NCBI RefSeq assembly: GCF_023806635.1
Contig: NZ_JAMTDQ010000017.1
Coordinates: 1-33,793, forward strand
Direction of reading: 5' to 3'
DNA: 33,793 nucleotides
Source: Accumulibacter sp.
Lineage (GTDB): Bacteria > Pseudomonadota > Gammaproteobacteria > Burkholderiales > Rhodocyclaceae
Shown: positions 26,192 through 33,793 of the stretch, piece after piece
Layout of the letters: every line of letters begins with the position of its first letter
Numbering within the stretch: the stretch's first letter is position 1
Notes under the pieces: model-generated
The model's input: the letters and a program-made list of their open reading frames with translations, nothing else
What the model was told of the DNA's origin: nothing
Databases searched by the model: none
Position numbers and translations under genes: made by a program

Positions 26192-27367
26192 ATGTCCCAT
26201 CTGATGAATACCTACAGCCGCTTGCCGGTCGCTTTCAGCCACGGCGAAGGCAGCTGGCTGACTGACACCGAGGGCAAGGTCTACCTTGATGCCCTGTCGG
26301 GAATCGCAGTCAATACGCTGGGACATCGTCACCCGGCGCTGGTCGAGGCGATCGCGACGCAGGCGTCGCGTCTGCTGCATGCGTCGAATCTCTACCGGAT
26401 TCCGGAGCAGGAGCGCCTGGCGGACAAGCTGGCGGTCCTTTCCGGAATGGAAGAAGTGTTCCTCTGCAATTCCGGCTGCGAAGCCAATGAGGCGGCGATC
26501 AAACTGGCCCGCCTGCACGGCCACCGGCAAGGGGTGGACAGTCCAGCGACGATCGTCATGGAGAGAGCCTTCCATGGCCGGACCATGGCCACCCTTTCCG
26601 CCACCGGCAACCGCAAGGCGCAGGCCGGCTTCGAGCCGCTCGTCGCGGGCTTCCTGCGTGTTCGCTACAATGACCTCGAAGCGATCCGGACGCTGGCCCG
26701 TGCGAACCAGAACGTCGTCGCCGTGATGCTTGAAATCGTCCAGGGCGAAGGCGGAGTCAATGCCGCCGATATCGAGTTCCAGCGTGGTCTGCGGGCGTTG
26801 TGCGACGACCGGGGCTGGTTGCTGATCTGCGACGAGGTTCAATGCGGGATGGGCCGAACCGGAACATGGTTTGCCTTCCAGCATTCCGGCGTCCGGCCGG
26901 ATGTGGTGACGATGGCCAAGGGGCTGGGCGGCGGGGTGCCGATCGGCGCCTGCCTTGCTGCCGGGCTGGCGCAGGGTCTTTTCCAGCCGGGCAAGCATGG
27001 CTCTACCTTTGGTGGCAATCAGCTGGCGTCGATCGCGGCATTGACGACCATCGAAGTGATCGAGAGGGAAGGCCTGATCGATCACGCGCGGTCTGTCGGC
27101 GAGTCGATCCGCAACGGACTGGCCACGGCACTGGCGGATTGCCGAGGTGTGGTGCAGATTCGCGGCCAGGGTCTGATGATTGGCATCGAGCTTGATCGCC
27201 CATGCAGCGAACTGGTGCTGCTGGCTTTGCAGGCCGGCTTGCTGATCAACGTGACGGCAGATACGGTCATTCGCCTTCTGCCACCGCTGACCTTCAGCGC
27301 CGATGAAGGACGTGAACTGACGTCGCGCCTGGCGGTTCTCATCCGTGCCTTTCTCGCATCGACCTAG
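26192..27367 (+). CDS. argD: Acetylornithine aminotransferase
   Basis: This PLP-dependent class III aminotransferase interconverts N-acetylglutamate semialdehyde and N-acetylornithine in arginine synthesis, and often also acts in lysine synthesis. The 391-residue product begins MSHLMNTYSRLPVAFSHGEG, a common betaproteobacterial ArgD start. Visible features are LCNSGCEANEAAIKLAR (phosphate-binding region), FHGRTMATLSATGN, ICDEVQCGMGRTG (cofactor-contacting Asp), and the lysine that binds PLP, about Lys243 in TMAKGLGGGVPIG. The ATG at 26192 is preferred over the TTG at 26183 and the ATG at 26204. None has a good ribosome site. argF follows after 9 bases, so the two are probably co-transcribed. 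Confidence 0.95.
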   Translation: MSHLMNTYSRLPVAFSHGEGSWLTDTEGKVYLDALSGIAVNTLGHRHPALVEAIATQASRLLHASNLYRIPEQERLADKLAVLSGMEEVFLCNSGCEANEAAIKLARLHGHRQGVDSPATIVMERAFHGRTMATLSATGNRKAQAGFEPLVAGFLRVRYNDLEAIRTLARANQNVVAVMLEIVQGEGGVNAADIEFQRGLRALCDDRGWLLICDEVQCGMGRTGTWFAFQHSGVRPDVVTMAKGLGGGVPIGACLAAGLAQGLFQPGKHGSTFGGNQLASIAALTTIEVIEREGLIDHARSVGESIRNGLATALADCRGVVQIRGQGLMIGIELDRPCSELVLLALQAGLLINVTADTVIRLLPPLTFSADEGRELTSRLAVLIRAFLAST

Positions 27368-27376
27368 AGTTCGACC

Positions 27377-28326
27377 ATGGACCGCCCTCGGCATTTCCTC
27401 CAGTTCAAGGACTTCACGCGTGCGGAGTTCGATCATCTGTTCGAACGAGCGCGTTGGATCAAGGCCGAGTTCAAGGCCTTTCGCAAGTACTGGCCGCTAA
27501 GCGATCGCACTCTCGTCATGATCTTCGAAAAGGCCAGCACGCGCACGCGGCTTTCGTTCGAGGCCGGCATGCAACAGCTCGGCGGGTCGGCGATCTACCT
27601 CAACAGTCGGGATTCGCAACTGCAGCGTGGCGAGTCGGTTGAGGATGCGGCGCAGGTGATCTCGCGCATGAGCGATGTCGTGATGATCAGGACTTTCGAG
27701 CAGGCGATCGTCGAGCGCTTTGCCGCATACTCGCGCGTGCCGGTGATCAACGGCCTGACCAACGATTATCATCCATGCCAGATTCTTGCGGACATCTTCA
27801 CCTTCACCGAGCATCGCGGCCCGATCCAGGGCCGGACGGTCGCCTGGATCGGCGATTCGAACAATGTCTGCAATACCTGGCTACAGGCGGCGGAAGTGCT
27901 CGACTTCCGGGTCCACGTGTCCACCCCCCCGGGCTATGAGGTCGTCCCCGAGCGCCTCGGTCTGCAGGGGGCCCGACATTTCGAACAGTTTGCCGACCCT
28001 CTGGCAGCGGCACGGCAGGCTGACCTGGTGACCACCGATGTGTGGACCTCGATGGGCTTCGAAGCGGAAAACGATCACCGGCGGCGCGCCTTCGCCGCTT
28101 GGCAGGTGAATCGGGAAATGATGCGCCAGGCCGGTCCGCAGGCGCTGTTCATGCACTGCCTGCCGGTCCATCGGGGCGAGGAAGTGTCGGCAGAGGTCAT
28201 CGATGGGCCGCAGAGCGTCGTCTGGGATGAGGCCGAGAACCGAATGCACACCCAGAAAGCGCTGCTGGAGTACCTGTTGTGTGGGCGCGTCGATGTATCA
28301 TCATCCTGTTCGCCTGGAGAAAGAAC

Positions 28327-28330
<4 letters not shown>
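27377..28330 (+). CDS. argF: Ornithine carbamoyltransferase
   Basis: The enzyme makes citrulline from ornithine and carbamoyl phosphate. Signature motifs are STRTR (residues 54-58, carbamoyl phosphate binding), HPCQ (132-135) and HCLP (260-263). DVWTSMG, which binds ornithine, is also present. The length is 317 residues, slightly above the usual 305-310. The excess is a polar C-terminal tail (about residues 302-317, [13 protein letters not shown]) that reads through the argG ribosome site and ends in a four-base overlap with the argG ATG. It lies between argD and argG in an arginine operon. Confidence 0.97.
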
Positions 28331-29556
<1,226 letters not shown>

Positions 29557-29603
29557 TCCCGGGATGATCGGTCGATGTGCGGCCTGAGCGAAAGGCGGCG
29601 CCG

Positions 29604-29813
29604 ATGTTTGGCCTGACCGAAGAACAGATATCGGACTTCGGCATGACCTTCGGGGTCGGTGCCTTCATGCTCTTCATGCTGTTCATCATCGGCGAGATCG
29701 CCTGGAAGTCGAAGGCCGGCAAGACCGGCACGATCATTCTTTTCTTCGTCCTTTCATTCGGCATGCTGGGCTTCATTGCCAAGACGATCATGGAGAAGCT
29801 CTGGGGGCTGTAA
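29604..29813 (+). CDS. DUF2788 small membrane protein
   Basis: The 69-residue product (starting MFGLTEEQISDFGMTFGVG) matches the DUF2788 family as I know it. It has two predicted membrane helices (about residues 20-36 and 43-62) joined by the polar loop WKSKAGKTGT. The function is unknown. The ATG at 29604 is preceded by AAAGGCGG. An in-frame start 27 bases upstream is less likely. It follows argG by 47 bases on the same strand and precedes yajQ. Confidence 0.85.
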   Translation: MFGLTEEQISDFGMTFGVGAFMLFMLFIIGEIAWKSKAGKTGTIILFFVLSFGMLGFIAKTIMEKLWGL

Positions 29814-29885
29814 ACTGTTCAACTGCTGCGGCTGGCGGCGTGGGGCCGCGCCCCGCAGGCTCTTCGACCGACAACTGGATCCACT

Positions 29886-30380
29886 ATGCCTTCGTTCGAT
29901 TTTTCTTCCGAAGCCGACATGGCGGCGTTGCACAACGCCCTCGATGTCACCCGGCGTGCCATCGACAATCGCTATGACTTCAAGGGCACGAGCGCCCGGG
30001 TGGATCTCAACGACAAGGACAAGGTCATCACCCTGCATGGTGACTCCGAATTCCAGCTCGGCCAGATCAGGGATCTCCTCTTTCCGGCGATGGAAAAGAA
30101 GGAAAAGGAGAGCACCAAGCGGCTGGATGATCAGCCGGTGCAGCGCGTCTCGGGCAACAAGGTCAAGCAGGATCTGAAGATCCGGATTGGCATCGAGTCG
30201 GAACTGGCGAAGAAGATCGTCAAGCTGATCAAGGACTCGAAGCTCAAGGTGCAGGCATCGATTCAGGGCGATGCGGTACGCGTCAGTGGCGCCAAGCGGG
30301 ACGAGTTGCAGGCCTGCATCGCGTTGGTCACGAAGGAGGTCACCGATTTTCCAATCCGCTACGGCAACTTCCGCGATTGA
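29886..30380 (+). CDS. yajQ: YajQ family nucleotide-binding protein
   Basis: YajQ proteins are small two-domain cytoplasmic proteins. They bind nucleotides, and cyclic di-GMP binding is reported for some members. The 164-residue product starts MPSFDFSSEADMAALHNALD and contains NRYDFKGTSARVDLNDKDKV. It also has the middle segment SGNKVKQDLKIRIGIESELA and the family ending FPIRYGNFRD. The length is standard. A GC-rich inverted repeat with no T-run lies upstream in the 72-base gap after the DUF2788 gene. Confidence 0.95.
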   Translation: MPSFDFSSEADMAALHNALDVTRRAIDNRYDFKGTSARVDLNDKDKVITLHGDSEFQLGQIRDLLFPAMEKKEKESTKRLDDQPVQRVSGNKVKQDLKIRIGIESELAKKIVKLIKDSKLKVQASIQGDAVRVSGAKRDELQACIALVTKEVTDFPIRYGNFRD

Positions 30381-30402
30381 GGATGGGAGGAAGGAAAGCA
30401 CG

Positions 30403-30615
30403 ATGTTTGCCCTTGCCCGAGCGTGCTGCCCCATGCTGGATTCATTATCGTGGCTGCCGCGAATGCGCCGCGTCGCGTTGCGCGACGCCGGTAATCAGCT
30501 GCCCACCTGGCTGCGGGTCAGGAGCTTGAGCGAGCCAGCGATCGGCGGCTCCGCAGGTCGTACCGTCTGGCGCGAGGGATGCGTCGCCTGGCCGTTGGGG
30601 CTGCTGCGTGGATAA
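30403..30615 (+). CDS. Possible 70-residue protein overlapping the helicase start (hypothetical)
   Basis: The ORF (MFALARACCPMLDSLSWLPR at the start, VAWPLGLLRG at the end) follows yajQ by 22 bases. It has a purine-rich ribosome site (GGGAGGAAGGAAAG, 30385-30398). It ends in a TAA that overlaps the helicase GTG start by eight bases, as in translationally coupled pairs. Third-position GC is about 77 percent by my count, close to real genes here. The composition is rich in Arg, Leu, Trp and Cys. I recognise no family. It could instead be leader sequence that only raises translation of the helicase. Confidence 0.4.
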   Translation: MFALARACCPMLDSLSWLPRMRRVALRDAGNQLPTWLRVRSLSEPAIGGSAGRTVWREGCVAWPLGLLRG

Positions 30616-33600
30616 GCCGGTAGAACGATCGCTGCCGGTCGGCGACGGTGACGTCGGTGCGCTGTCGTGGACGGAGGAGTTGCGCCGGGTGGCGCTGGCC
30701 GTGAGCAAGAAGGACCGTGGTCCTGCTGCAGGCCGTCAGCAACTCTTCTACCTGCTGCAGTGGACGGCTGATCTGACGGGCTTCGGGGTCACTGTTCACA
30801 AGGGGCGCGAGCCCGAGAGCGCCACCGACTTGTGGACCATCGATCGTGCGCTCGCGAAGGCCCTTCGCTTCGTGAGCGACGAGGATCGCCCGATCCTGCG
30901 ACTGCTGTGGGCTGAACGCGCCGTAGACACGGGCCTGCATGCCTTCGGGCTCGGACCGCGACACGGTGGCGAAGCGCTGCAGCTCATGGCGAAGACCGGC
31001 CGCCTGTGTCGTGGTGACGATTACTCCTTCCTGACCCTGGCCGCGCCGCGTCCGGCGGCCCTGGGCTGGCGGCAGGCCGGCGAGGGGCGGCAGTTGGCGA
31101 CGCTGCTGACAGAGCCGGCAGGCGGTCTGGTGATACCGCTGCCGCAGCCGTGGTTCGTCGATCTCGAGCGGCGTCTTGTCGGTCCCCTGCAGGTTGGAGG
31201 CAATCCGGCCGTCGTCGCTCGCCTGTTCTCGCTGCCCCCCTTGTCGCCTACAGCCGCAGCACTCGTCGGCGAGGCACTCGCCGAGCCCGCCATCGATTTG
31301 CCCCGAGACCCGGAGCAGGCGAGTGTCGATAGCCGTTGCATCGTTGCCGAGCCGGTCGCCGTGCTCCGTCTGCGGACCCTCCAGACGCACGGAAATCGTG
31401 GCTGGCGGGACTACTCCACCGCTTACGGCGGTGGACCCTTCGATGTCGCCCTGGCGGCGTTTCGCTACGAGGATGTCGAGGTGATTCCCGAAGACCGGCG
31501 TGACTTCACGATCCTTGCGAACGGTGAGATGGTTCGCATCGAGCGCCAGCGTGCGCGCGAAGAGGAGTTGATGGCTGAACTGGCGAAGGCCGATCTGGAA
31601 AAGATTCCGGGCTACGTGCTGCACACTTTCGGTAGACCGCCAGAAAATGCATACGGCTTGGCGCAGGAGAGCAACTGGCCGCTGTTCATGCGTGAGCACC
31701 TGGGGCAACTGCGCAGCCGTGGTTGGCAGATCGACTTCGCCATCGAGTTTCGCCATCGTTTGCTCGAGGTGGAGGCCTGGGATGCCGATCTGACCGAGTC
31801 CGGGCCCGGCTGGTTCGAGCTCGACATGGGGATCGTTGTGGAAGGTGAGCGTCTGCCACTTGCGCCCCTTCTGGCCAGTCTTTTCCGGCGTGACGGCCGT
31901 TGGCTCGACGCTGGTCTGCTGGCGCAGGTCGCTGACGGTGAAATGGTCGAACTGGTGACGGCTGCCGGCCTGAGAATTCGCGTCCCGGCGTGGCGTCTGA
32001 AGCCGCTGGCGGCGACCCTGATCGATCTTTTCGAGGGGTTCACTGGCGGCACCAGCCTGCGCCTTTCCCGTTTCGATGCGCCGCGCCTGAGCGAACTCAA
32101 TGACAGCACACGCTGGCGGTTCAGGGGCCAGGAAGACGTGCTGGCCCTTGCCGAGCAGTTGAGTACGGCGCAGGGCATCAGTCATATCGTGCCACCACGT
32201 GGGCTTGGTCTGGAACTGCGTCACTACCAGACCGAGGGGCTGGCGTGGCTGCAGTTCCTGCGCGAGCAGAACCTCGCCGGAATTCTCGCCGACGACATGG
32301 GTCTGGGGAAGACGGCGCAGACACTCGCACACCTGTTGCTGGAAAAGGAGTCGGGGCGGCTCGACCGGCCGGCGCTCATCGTCCTGCCCACCTCACTGAT
32401 CTTCAACTGGACCAACGAGGCCGCACGCTTCGCCCCCGGGCTGTCGCTCCTGTCCTTGCACGGACCGGAACGCAAGAACCGCTTCGCAGGCATCCCGACC
32501 CATGATGTGGTGCTGACGACCTACCCGCTGCTGTGGCGGGACGTCAACGATCTGACCCGCTACTCCTACCACCTGCTCATTCTCGACGAGGCGCAGACGG
32601 TGAAGAATGCACGCAGTCAGGGTGCCGAAGTGGTGCGTCGGATCGAAGCGCGGCACCGTCTCTGCCTCACCGGAACGCCGCTCGAGAACCATCTGGGCGA
32701 ACTCTGGAGCCAGTTTGACTTTCTCCTGCCCGGCTTTCTCGGCAGCAACCAGACTTTCACCAAGTACTGGCGGACGCCGATCGAGAAGCAGGGGGACGTC
32801 AGGCGACGCGAGCTGCTGGCGCGGCGTGTGCGTCCGTTCATCCTCCGCCGCAAGAAGGAGGAAGTGGCGCGTGAGCTGCCGCCGAAGACGATCATCGTGC
32901 GCAAGGTGGAGTTGGCTGGCGGTCAGCGCGATCTCTATGAGACCGTCCGTGTCGCGATGGACGCCAAGGTACGCCAGGAAATCGCCAGCAAGGGATTCAA
33001 TCGCAGCCAGATCGTCATTCTCGATGCGTTGCTGAAGTTGCGGCAGGTCTGTTGCGACCCGCGGCTGCTCAAGTCGAAGGCGGCGCAGAAGATCAAGGAA
33101 CGAGCCAAGCTGGATCTCCTGATGACGATGTTGCCGGAGCTGGTCGAGGAGGGCAGGAAGATCCTGGTGTTCTCGCAGTTCACCAGCATGCTGTCGCTGA
33201 TCGCCAAGGAACTGCACCTCCTTGCCCTCGACTACGCCCTGCTCTGCGGTGATACGGGTGATCGCGAGGAGCAGGTCCGCCGCTTCCAGTCAGGCGAGGT
33301 GCCCATCTTCCTGATCAGCCTGCGTGCCGGTGGCGTTGGCCTGAATCTGACGGCGGCGGATACGGTGATCCACTTCGATCCCTGGTGGAACCCTGCGGCC
33401 GAGAATCAGGCGACAGATCGGGCGCATCGGCTCGGTCAGGACAAGCCGGTCTTTGTCTACAAGTTGATCGTAGCCGGCAGCATCGAGGAGAAGATCCTCG
33501 CCTTGCAGGAAGGCAAGGCCGAGCTTGCGGCCCGCATTCTGTCGGCCGATCATGGCGTCGAGGCCAAGTTCGGCAGCGAAGACATCGCGGCCCTCTTCGC

Positions 33601-33616
33601 GCCGCTGGCGACCTGA
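30608..33616 (+). CDS. SNF2-family DEAD/DEAH-type helicase
   Basis: This is a 1002-residue ATP-dependent double-stranded DNA translocase or remodeller of the SWI2/SNF2 type. The N-terminal half (about 1-520) is a family-specific region with no enzyme motif that I recognise. The motor follows: Walker A DDMGLGKTAQ (about 561-570), DEAQ box (LLILDEAQTVKN, about 658), TGTPLENHLGELWSQFDFL, motif IV region ILVFSQFTSML (about 852), and SLRAGGVGLNLTAADTVIHF followed by RAHRLGQ. All core motifs look intact. The GTG at 30608 is the only plausible early start and overlaps the preceding small ORF. Relatives often have an N-terminal SWIM zinc finger, which I do not see here. No restriction or nuclease partner is nearby. 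Confidence 0.92.
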   Translation: MDKPVERSLPVGDGDVGALSWTEELRRVALAVSKKDRGPAAGRQQLFYLLQWTADLTGFGVTVHKGREPESATDLWTIDRALAKALRFVSDEDRPILRLLWAERAVDTGLHAFGLGPRHGGEALQLMAKTGRLCRGDDYSFLTLAAPRPAALGWRQAGEGRQLATLLTEPAGGLVIPLPQPWFVDLERRLVGPLQVGGNPAVVARLFSLPPLSPTAAALVGEALAEPAIDLPRDPEQASVDSRCIVAEPVAVLRLRTLQTHGNRGWRDYSTAYGGGPFDVALAAFRYEDVEVIPEDRRDFTILANGEMVRIERQRAREEELMAELAKADLEKIPGYVLHTFGRPPENAYGLAQESNWPLFMREHLGQLRSRGWQIDFAIEFRHRLLEVEAWDADLTESGPGWFELDMGIVVEGERLPLAPLLASLFRRDGRWLDAGLLAQVADGEMVELVTAAGLRIRVPAWRLKPLAATLIDLFEGFTGGTSLRLSRFDAPRLSELNDSTRWRFRGQEDVLALAEQLSTAQGISHIVPPRGLGLELRHYQTEGLAWLQFLREQNLAGILADDMGLGKTAQTLAHLLLEKESGRLDRPALIVLPTSLIFNWTNEAARFAPGLSLLSLHGPERKNRFAGIPTHDVVLTTYPLLWRDVNDLTRYSYHLLILDEAQTVKNARSQGAEVVRRIEARHRLCLTGTPLENHLGELWSQFDFLLPGFLGSNQTFTKYWRTPIEKQGDVRRRELLARRVRPFILRRKKEEVARELPPKTIIVRKVELAGGQRDLYETVRVAMDAKVRQEIASKGFNRSQIVILDALLKLRQVCCDPRLLKSKAAQKIKERAKLDLLMTMLPELVEEGRKILVFSQFTSMLSLIAKELHLLALDYALLCGDTGDREEQVRRFQSGEVPIFLISLRAGGVGLNLTAADTVIHFDPWWNPAAENQATDRAHRLGQDKPVFVYKLIVAGSIEEKILALQEGKAELAARILSADHGVEAKFGSEDIAALFAPLAT

Positions 33617-33678
33617 GGAACAGGCCCCATGGCGGTGGCGCAGGGCGAGCAACGGCATGTGTTTGTCGCATGTCTGCA

Positions 33679-33730
33679 ACGGGGTTCCGGCAAACGGCTC
33701 CGGTTCGGCGAGGTCCTGCCTCAGGGCTGC
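33679..33730 (+). repeat. Dispersed intergenic repeat, copy B
   Basis: This is the second copy of the sequence at 4-56, in the same orientation, with about 83 percent identity and a one-base deletion. It lies 62 bases downstream of the helicase stop in the non-coding tail of the window (33617-33793). This copy can form a GAGG/CCTC stem around TCCTG as well as the shared CCG-GCAAA-CGG hairpin. No gene is supported around it. Confidence 0.6.
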
Positions 33731-33793
33731 CGGGCTTTGCACCAGTTCTCATTTCGACCCCCATGGCCGGGAGTGGTGAGGTTCAGGACGATT

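Noticed and set aside
26092-26206. Possible arginine-containing leader peptide in the argD leader (GTG start)
   Set aside because: It contains scattered Arg codons, but there is no ribosome site, no run of Arg codons, and the frame runs past the argD start. This is not convincing as a classical attenuator peptide.
29840-29865. GC-rich palindrome between the DUF2788 gene and yajQ as a terminator
   Set aside because: The stem (GGGG...CCCC) is short and no T-run follows on either strand.
30608-33616. The SNF2 helicase as part of a phage-defence system
   Set aside because: No methylase, nuclease, phospholipase or other known partner is nearby in the window. The neighbours are housekeeping genes.

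Overview
The window is high-GC bacterial chromosome, almost wholly coding, with strongly GC-biased third codon positions. The gene content and order point to a betaproteobacterium: secG, then tRNA-Leu(GAG), then nuoA-N, plus argD-argF-argG, a DUF2788 protein and YajQ. A Rhodocyclales/Accumulibacter-like host is my inference from general familiarity. No rRNA or species marker is present to prove it.

Layout. (1) 1-15347: a sigma70-like promoter, secG (protein export), tRNA-Leu(GAG), then a complete 14-gene nuo operon for respiratory complex I in the canonical order A B C D E F G H I J K L M N. Junctions are tightly packed, with several stop/start overlaps. nuoC and nuoD are separate genes, and every expected Fe-S ligand I checked is present. 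A weak hairpin terminator follows nuoN. (2) 15364-18546: a NUDIX hydrolase (ADP-ribose pyrophosphatase type) on the plus strand, convergent with prfC (release factor 3) and a YceH/DUF480 protein on the minus strand. (3) 18734-26004: an accessory, envelope-flavoured block. On the minus strand are a GT2 glycosyltransferase translationally coupled to a GT-C-like membrane protein, and a CheR-like methyltransferase with its own promoter. Divergently on the plus strand are a possible small ORF, a Mig-14 family protein and a PIG-L de-N-acetylase with an N-terminal membrane anchor (DnpA-like), followed by a protein with three zinc ribbons. The Mig-14/DnpA pair recalls the Pseudomonas aeruginosa LPS-core locus. 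(4) 26019-29556: arginine biosynthesis genes argD, argF and argG. In front of argD lies a promoter-like site followed by a strong hairpin with a T-rich tail, which looks like an attenuator or a short independent RNA. (5) 29604-33616: DUF2788 membrane protein, YajQ, a possible 70-residue ORF, and a large SNF2-family helicase that starts with GTG inside that ORF.

Both ends of the window carry copies of the same imperfect ~53 bp sequence in direct orientation (4-56 and 33679-33730). They are non-coding and probably belong to a dispersed intergenic repeat family. I found no insertion sequence, prophage, CRISPR array or obvious defence island. The most interesting unexplained items are the end repeats, the argD leader, two small overlapping ORFs, and the Mig-14/de-N-acetylase block with its neighbours.
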